Shown: one piece after another, positions 23,904 through 34,162 of the stretch | How positions within the stretch are numbered: position 1 is the stretch's first letter | Layout of the letters: each line of letters begins with the position of its first letter | Assembly: GCA_963699055.1 (NCBI GenBank) | Contig: CAVOTA010000002.1 | Location: 1,240,001 to 1,304,000 of the forward strand | Source: Bog-756 sp963699055 | Lineage (GTDB): Bacteria; Actinomycetota; Acidimicrobiia; Acidimicrobiales; RAAP-2 | DNA length: 64,000 nt | Direction: 5' to 3' | Translations under genes and position numbers: made by a program | Notes under the pieces: generated by a model | Database searches by the model: none | The model's input: the letters and a program-made list of their open reading frames with translations, nothing else | Told to the model about the DNA's origin: nothing

Positions 23904-25397
23904 TCACGGGGCCGGTGTCCGTCCGGCGGCGACCAGGTCGGCGGCCGCGCGCAGGCGGGCCAGTGTGCGCTCGGGCCCGAGCACCCCGAGCGCCTCGAAC
24001 AGCGGTGGACCCACGCGCCGGCCGGTGACCGCCACCCGGATCGGGGCCTGGGCCTTGCCGAGCTTGCGGCCCACCGACTCGGCCACGGCGAGCGTGGCGG
24101 CATGCAGTGCGTCGACCGTCCACCCGCCCACCAGGTCGTCGTAGGCGGCGATGGCGGCGGCCAGGATGGCCGGAGCCGCGTCGTCTCCCGCCATCGACCT
24201 GGCCCAGGCGTCGGGGTCGAACTCGGGCACGTCGAGGAAGAGGAAGTCGACCATGCCCGGCACCTCGCCGAGGACGGCGACCCGCTCCTGGACCACCGGG
24301 GCCATGGTCCCGAAGGCATCCTCGTCGAACGCGTCCGCCGGCCACGGTGCGGCGTCGCCGGCGAGCCACGGACCGCAGGCGTCGATGAACTCGTCGGTCG
24401 ACAGGGCCCGGATGTACTCGCCGTTCATGTGGGTGAGCTTGGCCACGTCGAAGAAGGCCGGGGAGTGGTTGACGTCGTCCAGCCGGAACCACTCGACCAT
24501 CTGGTCGCGGGTGAAGACCTCGTCCTCGTCGTTGGGCGGACTCCACCCGAGCAGGCCCAGGTAGTTCACGAACGCCTCGGGCAGGTAGCCCTGGTCGCGG
24601 TAGGACTCGACGGCCACCGGGTCCTTGCGCTTGGACAGCTTCTTGCGGGCCTCGTTGACCAGCATCGGGAGGTGGGCGAAGACGGGCAGCGGCGGTGTCG
24701 GGGCACCGGCCTCGCCGACCGAGCCGTCCGTGGTCCAGCCGAGGGCGGCCAGGGCGTCCCACATCAGGATGCACTTCGGCGTGGTGGGGAGCAGGTCCTC
24801 GCCCCGGATGACGTGGGTGATGGCCATGTCGATGTCGTCGACGACGTTGGCCAGCACGAACAGCGGCGCCCCGTTGCCCTTGACGGCCACGAAGTCGTCC
24901 ATGGCCGAGCAGGGGAACTCGACGTCGCCCCGGATGACGTCGGGCACGACGGTGACCCCGTCGCCGGGGGTGATGAAGCGGAGGGCGCGTCCCTCGCCCC
25001 GTGGCAGTCCCAGGCCCCGGCAGTGGCCGTCGTAGCCGGGGGTGAGGATGCCCGCCGCCTTGTTGCGGGCCGTCACCTCGTCGTGGGTGCACCCGCAGGC
25101 GTACAGGAGGCCGGCGTCCCACAGGGCATCGACGGCCTGGTGGTAGCGCTCGGTGCGCAGCGACTGGCGGTACGGACCCTCGTCGGCGTCCATGCCCAGC
25201 CAGTGGAGGGCGGACAGGATGCCGTCCACCCACTCCTCGCGGTTCCGCTCGGCGTCGGTGTCCTCGATCCGCAGGACGTAGGTGCCGCCGGACTGGCGGG
25301 CCACCAACCAGTTGAAGAGCGCGGTACGGGCGCTCCCCACATGGAAGTAGCCCGTCGGGGACGGGGCGAAGCGGACCCTCGGGGCGTCGGTCGCCAC
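23904..25397 (-). CDS. gltX: Glutamyl-tRNA synthetase
   Basis: A 497-residue class I aminoacyl-tRNA synthetase that charges tRNA-Glu (and in many actinobacteria also tRNA-Gln, later amidated). The HIGH motif is HVGS in SPTGYFHVGSARTALFNW, the KMSKS motif is KLSKRKDP, and the C-terminal anticodon-binding helix bundle follows from about residue 310. Length is normal. It encodes an essential housekeeping enzyme, and the two tRNAs for Glu and Gln are about 3 kb away. A ferredoxin gene sits just upstream on the same strand. Confidence 0.95.
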   Translation of the reverse strand: MATDAPRVRFAPSPTGYFHVGSARTALFNWLVARQSGGTYVLRIEDTDAERNREEWVDGILSALHWLGMDADEGPYRQSLRTERYHQAVDALWDAGLLYACGCTHDEVTARNKAAGILTPGYDGHCRGLGLPRGEGRALRFITPGDGVTVVPDVIRGDVEFPCSAMDDFVAVKGNGAPLFVLANVVDDIDMAITHVIRGEDLLPTTPKCILMWDALAALGWTTDGSVGEAGAPTPPLPVFAHLPMLVNEARKKLSKRKDPVAVESYRDQGYLPEAFVNYLGLLGWSPPNDEDEVFTRDQMVEWFRLDDVNHSPAFFDVAKLTHMNGEYIRALSTDEFIDACGPWLAGDAAPWPADAFDEDAFGTMAPVVQERVAVLGEVPGMVDFLFLDVPEFDPDAWARSMAGDDAAPAILAAAIAAYDDLVGGWTVDALHAATLAVAESVGRKLGKAQAPIRVAVTGRRVGPPLFEALGVLGPERTLARLRAAADLVAAGRTPAP

Positions 25398-25405
25398 TCC
25401 CGCGC

Positions 25406-25603
25406 TTACTCGTCCTCGACGATGGTGATGGCGCCCGTCGGACAGCCGTTGGCCGCCTGGCGGACCGCCTCGCGCAGCTCTTCGCCCGGGTGCTCGTTCA
25501 GGACGTAGAGGAAGCCGTCGTCACGCACCTCGAACACCTCGGGGGCGATGCCCATGCAGACGGCGTTGCTGGCGCACTCGTCGTAGTCCACAACAATTTT
25601 CAC
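25406..25603 (-). CDS. Small ferredoxin, [3Fe-4S]/[4Fe-4S] type
   Basis: A 65-residue ferredoxin starting MKIVVDYDECASNAVCMG (GTG at 25603, GGAGG 8 bases upstream). Cysteines C-x5-C near the N-terminus and a CPTGAI motif near the C-terminus give three ligands, the arrangement of actinobacterial [3Fe-4S] ferredoxins that feed electrons to cytochromes P450. No P450 is in the window. The stop is 8 bases before the gltX start, so the two may share a transcript, probably by chance of order. Confidence 0.9.
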   Translation of the reverse strand: MKIVVDYDECASNAVCMGIAPEVFEVRDDGFLYVLNEHPGEELREAVRQAANGCPTGAITIVEDE

Positions 25604-25690
25604 GGCGTTCCTCCGGGTGTTCGGTGACGACCCACTGTACCGGCCCCCGGGTCGCCCGCCGGGACAGCGGCGTGCTGCTAGAACTCGGGC

Positions 25691-26941
25691 ATGGAGCCCC
25701 GCCCCCACCCGTCCCCGGTCCGCCTCCCCCGCCGCCGGTCGCTGTCCGTCCTGCTCGCCGGCGTGGCGGTGCTGGCGACCGCCTGTTCGGGTGGCTCCTC
25801 GGCGTCGACGTCGACCACCGCGGCGCCGACCACCTCCACCACCGGGGCGCCGGCGGCGGTGGGTCTGGCCCGGATCCGGCACGTCTTCGTCATCGTCCTC
25901 GAGAACGAGGGGTACGCCGACACCTTCGGGACCCCGTCGGCCGACCCCTACCTGGCCACCACCCTCCCGAGCGAGGGGGCGCTGCTCGAGGACTACTACG
26001 GGATCGGTCACTTCTCGAACGACAACTACATCGCCCTCATCTCGGGTCAGGCGCCCAACCCGTCCAACCAGGCGGACTGCCAGGTGTTCGCCGACTTCCC
26101 GGCGGGGACCACCACGCTCCCGAGCGGGCAGATCAACGGGTCGGGGTGCGTGTTCCCCGCGTCCGTCCCGACGGTGGCCGGCCAGCTCGACGCCGCCCAT
26201 CTGACGTGGAAGGCGTACATGCAGGACATGGGGAACGACCCGGCACGGGAGCCGGCGGTGTGCGCCCACCCGGCGGTCGGCGCCGTCGACACGACCCAGA
26301 AGGCCGTGCCCGGCGACGGCTACGCCACCCGCCACAACCCGTTCGTCTACTTCCACTCCATCATCGACGACACGTCGCTGTGCGACGACCGGGTGGTCCC
26401 GCTCGGGTCCACCACAGGCTCGCTCCCCGCCTCGGCACCGGCGGGGACGACCGGACTCGCCACCGATCTCGCGTCCGTGGCGACCACGCCCAACCTGAGC
26501 TTCATCACGCCCGACCTGTGCAGCGACGGGCACGACGCCCCGTGCCTGAACGAGACGGCGGCACCCACCGCCGGGGCCAACATCGACGCCTTCCTGTCCA
26601 CCTGGGTCCCCAGGATCACCGGCTCACCCGCCTTCAAGCAGGACGGGCTCCTCATCGTGACCTTCGACGAGGCCGACGTCGACGGACCGGGGGCCGATGC
26701 CAGCGCCTGCTGCAACGAGCAGCCCGGGCCGGCCGCGGGCCGGCCGGGCATCTCGGGCCCGGGGGGCGGGCGGACCGGCACCGTCCTGCTGTCGCCGTTC
26801 ATCCACCCGGGAACGGTCAGCACCGTCCCCTACAACCACTACTCGACCCTGGCCACCCTGGAGACGATCTTCGGCCTCGCCAAGCTGGGTCAGGCCGCCA
26901 CCACCAGCGCCACCTTCGGCGCGGACGTCTTCGGGAGCTGA
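25691..26941 (+). CDS. Phosphoesterase-family lipoprotein (acid phosphatase/phospholipase C type)
   Basis: A 416-residue exported lipoprotein: twin-basic N-terminus, hydrophobic core and lipobox VLATAC, then a Ser/Thr linker. The catalytic domain shows FVIVLENEGYADTFG, HFSNDNYIALISGQ, FITPDLCSDGHDAPC and VTFDEAD, matching the alkaline-phosphatase-like phosphoesterase family PF04185. It probably hydrolyses phosphate esters or phosphodiesters outside the membrane, which would fit phosphate scavenging. Several cysteine pairs suggest disulfides. Ends at a GC hairpin with tandem repeats. Confidence 0.85.
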   Translation: MEPRPHPSPVRLPRRRSLSVLLAGVAVLATACSGGSSASTSTTAAPTTSTTGAPAAVGLARIRHVFVIVLENEGYADTFGTPSADPYLATTLPSEGALLEDYYGIGHFSNDNYIALISGQAPNPSNQADCQVFADFPAGTTTLPSGQINGSGCVFPASVPTVAGQLDAAHLTWKAYMQDMGNDPAREPAVCAHPAVGAVDTTQKAVPGDGYATRHNPFVYFHSIIDDTSLCDDRVVPLGSTTGSLPASAPAGTTGLATDLASVATTPNLSFITPDLCSDGHDAPCLNETAAPTAGANIDAFLSTWVPRITGSPAFKQDGLLIVTFDEADVDGPGADASACCNEQPGPAAGRPGISGPGGGRTGTVLLSPFIHPGTVSTVPYNHYSTLATLETIFGLAKLGQAATTSATFGADVFGS

Positions 26942-26943
26942 CG

Positions 26944-26992
26944 GGACGGGACCCCGTCCGTCCCCCGTCCGTCCCCCGTCCGTCCCCCGTGC
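26944..26992. terminator. Hairpin followed by a 10-bp tandem repeat
   Basis: GGACGG-GACC-CCGTCC hairpin (26944-26959) directly after the phosphoesterase stop, running into about four copies of a 10-bp unit of the form GTCCGTCCCC. It lies between convergent genes and probably terminates both. Confidence 0.5.
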
Positions 26993-26993
26993 G

Positions 26994-27734
26994 TCAGAAC
27001 GTGGCCGTGGTCCCCTTCACCAGCTTGACCACCCCACTGGTGTCGTTCACGCACACCCGGTAGACGACGGCGTCGCCCACGGTCACGTACCCCGACGAGT
27101 CCGCCGTCACCGACCCGGTGACGTCGTACTCGGTGTGCCCCGACGTGCAGGCGCCCTGACCCGGCGACGTGGAGGTCACGGTGTCCGTGGTGGTCGCCTT
27201 GCTCTTCGCCCACGTCAGCGTGCCACCGGCCAGCAGCCCGCCCACGGCGGAGTGGGCGCCCTTCTGGGCGACGCCGCACTTGGCGACGGTGACGACACCG
27301 GTCGCGTACCCGAAGACCTTGCGGCACACGAGCGACGTCCCGCCGGTGGCGCCGACGGTGAGGTCCACCGAGTTGGTCGACGTGGAGCCGGCATAGGTGC
27401 CGTCGCCCGAGTAGGTGCCGGACACGCCCGGGTAGGAGCCGGTGGCCAGCGCCGCGCTCGTACACGTGGTCGTCGGCAGGGTGGCGGTGCAGAGCACGGT
27501 GGCCCCGGACGCGAACTGGACGGTGCCGGTGGCGTCACCGGGGAGGCCGGCCCACGCCAGGGTCGACTCGGGGGACGTGGTCGAGCTGGTCGAGCTGGCG
27601 CCGTTGACCGTGATCGTGAACGACGTGGGCGTCGACCCGGTGGCCCCGGCCGGCGCGGCCAGCGCCAGCGAGCCGCCGACGACCCCGATCCCGACTGCGA
27701 GTACCCCTGCCAGACGCTGGATCCTGTGACGCAC
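26994..27734 (-). CDS. Secreted protein with bacterial Ig-like domain
   Basis: A 246-residue exported protein: signal peptide (RIQRLAGVLAVGIGVVGGSLALA, cleavage after APAGA) then a Ser/Thr-rich Ig-like repeat (TGTVQFASGATVLC, SYPGVSGTYSGDGTYAGSTS), typical of Big_3/Ig-like folds, and a second half with four cysteines (LVCRKVFGY, VAKCGVAQ, GACTSGHTEYDV, YRVCVND). GTG at 27734 has GAGGGGGC four bases upstream. No enzyme motif is present; probably a surface or secreted binding protein. Confidence 0.78.
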   Translation of the reverse strand: MRHRIQRLAGVLAVGIGVVGGSLALAAPAGATGSTPTSFTITVNGASSTSSTTSPESTLAWAGLPGDATGTVQFASGATVLCTATLPTTTCTSAALATGSYPGVSGTYSGDGTYAGSTSTNSVDLTVGATGGTSLVCRKVFGYATGVVTVAKCGVAQKGAHSAVGGLLAGGTLTWAKSKATTTDTVTSTSPGQGACTSGHTEYDVTGSVTADSSGYVTVGDAVVYRVCVNDTSGVVKLVKGTTATF

Positions 27735-27850
27735 GGTGCCCCCTCTTCGCGGCGCGCCTCCGTGGCGCACCCTGCGCCGCGGGCGCCCCGGCGGGGCGGA
27801 CGGCCGGCCCACATTGTCGACCCGGGAGGCCCCCGGTTGCAACCCACCCC

Positions 27851-27881
27851 GGTCACGGCTCCGGCCCACGGCGCCGTGACC
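27851..27881. repeat. Inverted repeat in a divergent promoter
   Basis: GGTCACGGC / GCCGTGACC, perfect 9-bp arms with a 13-base spacer, followed by two more GTGACC/GGTCAC-like hexamers. It lies between the divergent Ig-like and DUF2277 genes. It could be an operator or a hairpin; nothing decides. Confidence 0.45.
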
Positions 27882-27911
27882 GTGACCTGGCCGTCACCTA
27901 GCGTGGCTGCC

Positions 27912-28166
27912 ATGTGCCGCAACATCACCGTCCTGCGGGGGCTCGAGCCACCCGCCACCGCCGAGGAGGTCGAGGCGGCCGCCCGCCAGTACGTCCGCAA
28001 GGTGGGCGGCGTCCAGTCCCCCTCGGCGGCCACCTCCGAGGCGTTCGACCGGGCCGTGGCCGCCGTGACCGAGGCCACCGCCACCCTCCTGGCCGAGCTG
28101 CCGCCGCGCCGGGTGCCGCCCCCGACGGAGCCGCCGCTGCGACGGCGGGCCGCCGCGCCCGCCTGA
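27912..28166 (+). CDS. DUF2277 domain-containing protein
   Basis: An 84-residue protein that matches DUF2277 closely: MCRNITVLRGLEPPATAEE at the start, ARQYVRKVGGVQSPSAATSE in the middle and a LPPRRVPPPTEPPLRR tail. The family is small, cytoplasmic, widespread in actinobacteria and of unknown function. Three bases separate its stop from that of the convergent ABC-F gene. Confidence 0.92.
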   Translation: MCRNITVLRGLEPPATAEEVEAAARQYVRKVGGVQSPSAATSEAFDRAVAAVTEATATLLAELPPRRVPPPTEPPLRRRAAAPA

Positions 28167-28169
28167 CCC

Positions 28170-29816
28170 TCAGCCCAGGTCGATCGTCCGGGTCAGGTCG
28201 ACCGACTCCAGCAGCCGACGGTCGTGGGAGACCAGGACGAGCGTGCCGGCGAAGCCGCGCAGGGCCGACTCGAGCTGCTCGATGGCCGGGAGGTCCAGGT
28301 GGTTGGTGGGCTCGTCGAGGACCAGGACGTTGACGCCCCGTGCCTGGAAGACGGCGAGCTCGGCCCGGGTCCGCTCGCCCGGCGACAGCGTCCCGGCCGG
28401 CCGGGTGACCTGCTCGGCCCCCAGGCCGAACTTAGCCAGGAGGGATCGGGCCTCGGACTGGGTCACCCCGCACCGGTCGCACACCTCGCGCACCAGGTCG
28501 CGGTGGCCGCCGAGTGCCCGGCGGTCCTGACCCAGCACCCCGGGCACCACCCCCGGTCCGAGCCACCGCTCGCCGGCGGCCAGCGGGACCGTGCCGAGCA
28601 TCGCACCCACCAGGGTGGACTTCCCCGACCCGTTGGGTCCGGTCAGGCCCACCCGGTCCCCCCAGTCGATCTGCAGGTCCACCGGGCCCAGGCGGAACGT
28701 GCCCCGCTCGACGACGGCCCCCGACAGCCGGGCCACCACGGCCCCGGCCCGGTCGGCCTCCTCGATGGTGAAGCGGAGCTCCCACCCTTCCCAGGGCTTG
28801 GCCACCTCGTCGAGCGACGCCAGCGCCCGATCGGCCTGGCGGGCCTTGGCCGCCAGCTTCTCGGTGCGGTCGATCCGGAAGCCGCGCTGGGCCCGGTCGT
28901 TGTCCTTCGGGGCGCGGGACTCCCGGGCCACGCCCTTGGTGGCCCACTCGCGCTGCTGCTGGGCCCGGGCCTGGAGCTGTGAGCGCCGCCGCTCGTAGGT
29001 GGCGAAGGCCTCACCGGCGTGGCGGCGGGCGGTGATCCGCTCCTCCTGGAACGCCTGCCAGCCGCCGCCGTACTCCCGGGCCGACCGGGTGTGCTCGTCG
29101 AGCTCGAGCACGGTGGTGACGGTGCGCTCCAGGAAGTGGCGGTCGTGCGACACCAGCACGAGTCCGCCCGTACGTCCGGCCACCCAGGCCTGCAGCCGCT
29201 GCAGGCCCTCGAAGTCGAGGTCGTTGGTGGGCTCGTCGAGCAGGGTGACGGCGAACCGCGACAGCTCGACGGCGGCCAGCGCCACCTTCGCCTCCTGGCC
29301 CCCGGACAACGTCGACGTCTCCCGGTCGGCCAGGGACCGTCCGACCCCCAGGTCGTCGAGGAGGGCGTCGATCCGGGCGTCGAGGTCGCCGGCGCCCAGG
29401 GCGGTGAACCGCTCGAGGGCCACCGCGTAGCGCTCGTCAGCGGCGGCGGTGCCCGCGACCAGGCCGGTGGCGGCCGCCGCCAGCTCCTCCTCGGCGGCGG
29501 CGGCCCCGGTGCGCCGGGTGAGCAGTGCCCGCACCGTCTCCCCCGGCACCCGCTCGTGCTCCTGGGCCAGGAAACCGACCGTGGCCGACGGCGGGTCGAG
29601 CGTCACCGAGCCGGCGTCGGGCTCGTCGAGACCGGCCAGGAGCCGCAGCAGCGTGGACTTGCCGACGCCGTTCGGGCCGGTCACCCCGATGCAGCTGTGC
29701 GGGCCGACGGTCACCGACACCCCGTCGAGCACGGTGCGGCCGGCGCGGTCGGATCGCAGTCCTCGGGCGACCAGCGTGGCGGGGATGACGGGTGGGGCGG
29801 AACGGGGTGCGGGCAT
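28170..29816 (-). CDS. ABC-F family ATPase
   Basis: A 548-residue soluble protein with two ABC ATPase domains and no membrane segment. First domain: GPNGVGKST, LSGGQEAK, VTLLDEPTNDLD, SHDRHFL. Second: GPNGSGKST, LSPGERTR, VLVLDEPTNHLD, SHDRRLL. The charged linker between them (about 240-330) is the P-site tRNA interaction motif region of ABC-F proteins. Members act on the ribosome, relieving stalls or protecting it from antibiotics. ATG at 29816 has GAGGA upstream. The subclass (housekeeping or resistance) cannot be told by eye. Confidence 0.9.
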   Translation of the reverse strand: MPAPRSAPPVIPATLVARGLRSDRAGRTVLDGVSVTVGPHSCIGVTGPNGVGKSTLLRLLAGLDEPDAGSVTLDPPSATVGFLAQEHERVPGETVRALLTRRTGAAAAEEELAAAATGLVAGTAAADERYAVALERFTALGAGDLDARIDALLDDLGVGRSLADRETSTLSGGQEAKVALAAVELSRFAVTLLDEPTNDLDFEGLQRLQAWVAGRTGGLVLVSHDRHFLERTVTTVLELDEHTRSAREYGGGWQAFQEERITARRHAGEAFATYERRRSQLQARAQQQREWATKGVARESRAPKDNDRAQRGFRIDRTEKLAAKARQADRALASLDEVAKPWEGWELRFTIEEADRAGAVVARLSGAVVERGTFRLGPVDLQIDWGDRVGLTGPNGSGKSTLVGAMLGTVPLAAGERWLGPGVVPGVLGQDRRALGGHRDLVREVCDRCGVTQSEARSLLAKFGLGAEQVTRPAGTLSPGERTRAELAVFQARGVNVLVLDEPTNHLDLPAIEQLESALRGFAGTLVLVSHDRRLLESVDLTRTIDLG

Positions 29817-29921
29817 CGGTGGTCCTCGGGGGCCGGGGGCGGGCAGTCGACGGGGGCGGTCACGACCGGGACTCAGCGCACGACCCGAGCGTACCGCCCG
29901 GGTCGGACCTAGCATCCCGGG

Positions 29922-30377
29922 ATGATCGCGGAGCGACTGGCCGAGCTGGGGATCGAGCTGCCGGCGGTGTTCCCGCCGGCGGGCAACTACGAGGGCTGCG
30001 TCGTGGTCGACGGCACGGCGCACGTCGGTGGCCACGGCCCGATCGGCGGACCCGAGCGGTTCGCCGGCAAGGTGGGCGCCGACCTGACGGTCGAGGACGG
30101 GTACCGGGCGGCCCGGGCCACCGGGCTGTCGATCCTGGCCACCCTGGACGCGGCGCTCGGCTCCCTCGACCGCATCGAGCGCTTCGTCAAGGTGTTCGGC
30201 ATGGTCAACGTGGCCCCCGGGTTCACCCGTACCCCCGAGGTGATCGACGGGTGCTCCGACCTGTTCGTCGACGTGTTCGGGGACGCCGGACGGCACACCC
30301 GCAGTGCCGTGGGCATGGCCGAGCTCCCCTTCCACATCCCCGTGGAGATCGAGTGCGTCGCCCGCCTCCGGGACTGA
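29922..30377 (+). CDS. RidA/YjgF family protein
   Basis: A 151-residue member of the longer actinobacterial RidA branch: AERLAELGIELP start, GNYEGCVVVDGTAHVGGHGP, LDRIERFVKVFGMVN, and HTRSAVGMAELPFHIPVEIE, which includes the arginine that binds the carboxylate of imine/enamine substrates and the closing glutamate. RidA enzymes speed hydrolysis of reactive 2-aminoacrylate-like intermediates; this branch is less studied. It is a single gene, divergent from the ABC-F gene. Confidence 0.88.
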   Translation: MIAERLAELGIELPAVFPPAGNYEGCVVVDGTAHVGGHGPIGGPERFAGKVGADLTVEDGYRAARATGLSILATLDAALGSLDRIERFVKVFGMVNVAPGFTRTPEVIDGCSDLFVDVFGDAGRHTRSAVGMAELPFHIPVEIECVARLRD

Positions 30378-30413
30378 GCGGGCGCACCCGGGTCCGGCGG
30401 CCCCGTCCGGCGG

Positions 30414-31379
30414 TCAGCCCGTGCAGCAGACGTGGGTGGTGAGCGGGCCGCCGTTCCACGCCATGGCGTCCACCACCGCGGCCAGCAGGTCCATCGGCCG
30501 GTCCTCGGCGTCGGCGTAGGCCCGGTGGAGGTTGAGCACGACCCGTTCGGCGTCGGGCCAGGCGGCGAACTCCCCGAGGTCGGCCGCCCGCGCCACCTCG
30601 AGCGGGCCGAGCCCGTTGCCGCGACCCTCGGCGGCCAGGTCGAGCACGAACCGGTAGTAGCGCTCGTGGTCGCCCAGCACGCCGGGCAGGTCGCCGGCGG
30701 CGGCCAGGGGCCCGTGCCCGGGGACGACCACGTCGGGCCCGAAGCCGGCGATCCACTCCAACGAGCGCAACGCCCCCTCCACCGAGCCGGCGAACGCCAG
30801 CGGCGTCAGTCCGTGGAACAGGAGGTCCCCCGAGAACAGGACCCGCTCCTCGGGCAGCCACGCCACCAGGTCGCCCCCGGTGTGGGCGGCGTGGCCGGGG
30901 TGGACCAGATCGATGCGGCGGGTGCCCGTGTGCACGGTGAGGTCGGTACGGGTCACGATGGTCGGGACCCGACGGGTGACCGCGCCCCAGTCGGGGACCG
31001 GGTCCCACGCCGGCGGGCAGCCGTCGATGAGCGGATCCTCGAGCAGGTGCGCACGCATCACCTCGTGCCCGATGAGCGCCACCTCGGCCGGCAGCAGCGA
31101 GTTGCCGTAGGTGTGGTCGCCGTGCTCGTGGGTGTTCACGGCGAACCGCACCGGGGCGCCGCCGGTGGCGCCGTGGACGGCGGCGAGGAAGCGGCGGGTC
31201 CGGGCCTCGGTGGCGCAGGTGTCCACCACCAGCGTGCCGTCGCCACCGGTCACCGCACCGGCGTTGTTCAGCCACCACGTCCCGTCGGGCTGGAGCCAGG
31301 CGTGGACCCCGTCGACCACCTCGACCAGGTGGCCCGACGAGACCGTGGTGTCGGGCCGGTGCGTGTGTCTGGCGTCCAC
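30414..31379 (-). CDS. Metallo-beta-lactamase fold hydrolase
   Basis: A 321-residue MBL-fold enzyme with the dizinc motif NTHEHGDHTYGN (HxHxDH form), later ligands in HPGHAAHTGGD and FSGDLLFHG, and PGHGPLA. No signal peptide. The family hydrolyses thioesters, lactones or similar. GTG at 31379 has GGAGGGGG upstream. The stop is convergent with RidA. The gene is 46 bases downstream of the thiolase operon on the same strand and may be its last member, which would suit thioester hydrolysis; this is inference. Confidence 0.87.
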   Translation of the reverse strand: MDARHTHRPDTTVSSGHLVEVVDGVHAWLQPDGTWWLNNAGAVTGGDGTLVVDTCATEARTRRFLAAVHGATGGAPVRFAVNTHEHGDHTYGNSLLPAEVALIGHEVMRAHLLEDPLIDGCPPAWDPVPDWGAVTRRVPTIVTRTDLTVHTGTRRIDLVHPGHAAHTGGDLVAWLPEERVLFSGDLLFHGLTPLAFAGSVEGALRSLEWIAGFGPDVVVPGHGPLAAAGDLPGVLGDHERYYRFVLDLAAEGRGNGLGPLEVARAADLGEFAAWPDAERVVLNLHRAYADAEDRPMDLLAAVVDAMAWNGGPLTTHVCCTG

Positions 31380-31425
31380 GGTTCCCCCTCCCGGGATGTC
31401 GCCACCCGCCGGGGCGGGTCGGCGG

Positions 31426-32579
<1,154 letters not shown>

Positions 32580-32580
<1 letters not shown>

Positions 32581-33659
32581 CAGGCACCACCCTCCAGGAC
32601 GCAGACGAGATTCTGTTGGAGACACGGGCCCGACGTGGCGTGGGCCACGGCCCGGTCGGCCGCTCCCGAGCGGATCCGTTCGGCGGCCTCACCGATCCGG
32701 ATGAGCCCGGCCGACATCAGCGGGTTGGCCGCCAGCGCGCCGCCCGACGGGTTGATCACGACGGAGTCGTCGAGGCCGAGGGCCTCCTTCACGATCAGCT
32801 CCTGGTGGGCGAAGGGAGCGTGGATCTCGGCCACGTCGACCTTGCCCGCCGCCACCTGGGCCACCTCGGCGGCCTTCGCCGTCGACGGCGACACCGTCAG
32901 GTCGCGTGCACCGAGCGAGTGGGTCTCGATGCGGTGGTCGAACCCGGTGATCCACACCGGGCGCTCCGACCACGCCGTCGCCTTGTCCCCGGCGGCCAGC
33001 ACGATGGCGGCGGCGCCGTCGGTGATCGGCGGCAGGGCATGGCGGCGCAGCGGGGCGACCACGTAGTCGTCCTGGAGCAGCACCTCGGGGGCGACGTCCT
33101 TGGCGACCTGCGCCTTGGGATTGGCGAGGGCGTCACGTCGGCTCCTCGACGCCACGGCGGCGAAGTCGGCCTCGGTCGCCTTGCCCGAGTCGATCAGGGC
33201 GCGGGCCTGCAGTGCGCTGAGGCTCACGATGTCCGGCCACAGCGGGGCCTCGTAGTACGGGTCGAGCTGCAGGGTCAGGATCTCGTTGAGGTCGCCCAGC
33301 GACGAGCGCCCGAACGAGTACACCAGGGCGGCGTCGATCCCACCCTCCTGGAGGAGCACCCACGCCTCGTAGAGGGCCCAGGCCCCGTCCATCTCGACAT
33401 GGCTCTCGCTCCGGGGCGGCCAGACGCCGACGGCGTCGAGAGCCATCACGAAGCTGAAGGGTCCGCCGATCAGGTAGTCGGTCGAGCCCGAGCAGATGAA
33501 GTCGACGTCGTCCTTGGTGATCCCGATGTTGCCGAAGACCTCGGCGATGACCGGCATCAGGCCCTCCACCTCGTTGCGCTCGTCGTCCCTGCGGACGTTC
33601 GGCGACTGGGCGAAGGAGGCGATGGAGACGGGGCGTACGGCCCTCGCAGCGGCGCTCAC
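32580..33659 (-). CDS. Thiolase-like protein (lipid-transfer/Ltp type)
   Basis: A 359-residue thiolase-fold protein beginning SIASFAQSPNVRRDDERN, with CSGSTDYLIGGPFSFVM, an SHVEMDGAWALYEAW region, ITDGAAAIVLAAGDKA, HAPFAHQELIVKEALG and NPSGGALAANPLMSAGL. HAPF and GGALAANP correspond to the family's active-site loops. It differs enough from the neighbouring thiolase to be a distinct subunit rather than a recent copy. GTG at 33659 overlaps the stop of the upstream DUF35 gene (GTGA). Probably forms a complex with it. Confidence 0.82.
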
Positions 33660-34162
33660 AGGTACTCCTTGTAGGTGTCGTAGTCGGCGTCGGGCTCGCC
33701 GTTGGGCCGGAAGTACCGGACCGAGGCGAGGGACGGGGTCAGCTCGGACTCGTCGACCCACACCGCCTCCACCCGCATGCCCATGCGGATCTGGTCGGTG
33801 GGGATCTCCTGGATCAGACCCATGAACGACAGGTTGGCCCCGTCGAGCAGGATCTGGGCGCAGATGTAGGGGATCTCGATGGACTGGCCGGCGAAGGGCA
33901 CGTTGACGACGCAGTAGGTCGTCACCGTGCCCGAGTTGCCGAGGAGCACGTCCTCGGTGGTCGGCACGCCGTCGGTCGGGCACGAGCCCCGGCTCGGCAC
34001 GTAGACCTTGCCGCAGGTCCCGCAGCGCTGGCCGTGGAACTCGCCGCGCTCGAGGCCCCGGAGGAACTTCGACTGGGCGACCCCGGGGGTGAAGTCGAAG
34101 TCCAGGCGGATCGGGGTGGCGAGCGTCGTCACCGGTCCCTGGTCGTTCGCGTCGTCGGCCAT
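33656..34162 (-). CDS. OB-fold/zinc-ribbon protein (DUF35)
   Basis: A 168-residue DUF35 protein. An N-terminal helix (SKFLRGLERGEFHGQRC) precedes a zinc ribbon CGTCGKVYVPSRGSCPTDG, then an OB fold (SGTVTTYCVVNVPF, ICAQILLDGANLSFMG, VEAVWVD). Three ribbon cysteines are present; the fourth position is Asp in CPTD, so zinc binding may be weaker or use another ligand. Such proteins pair with thiolase-like partners (ChsH2/Ltp2 is the known example). ATG at 34162 shares a base with the upstream stop. Confidence 0.85.
   Translation of the reverse strand: MADDANDQGPVTTLATPIRLDFDFTPGVAQSKFLRGLERGEFHGQRCGTCGKVYVPSRGSCPTDGVPTTEDVLLGNSGTVTTYCVVNVPFAGQSIEIPYICAQILLDGANLSFMGLIQEIPTDQIRMGMRVEAVWVDESELTPSLASVRYFRPNGEPDADYDTYKEYL

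Noticed and set aside
26956..26992. CGTCC-type short repeats as a possible CRISPR array
   Set aside because: The unit is 10 bp without spacers; it is a simple tandem repeat. No CRISPR array or cas gene was seen anywhere in the window.
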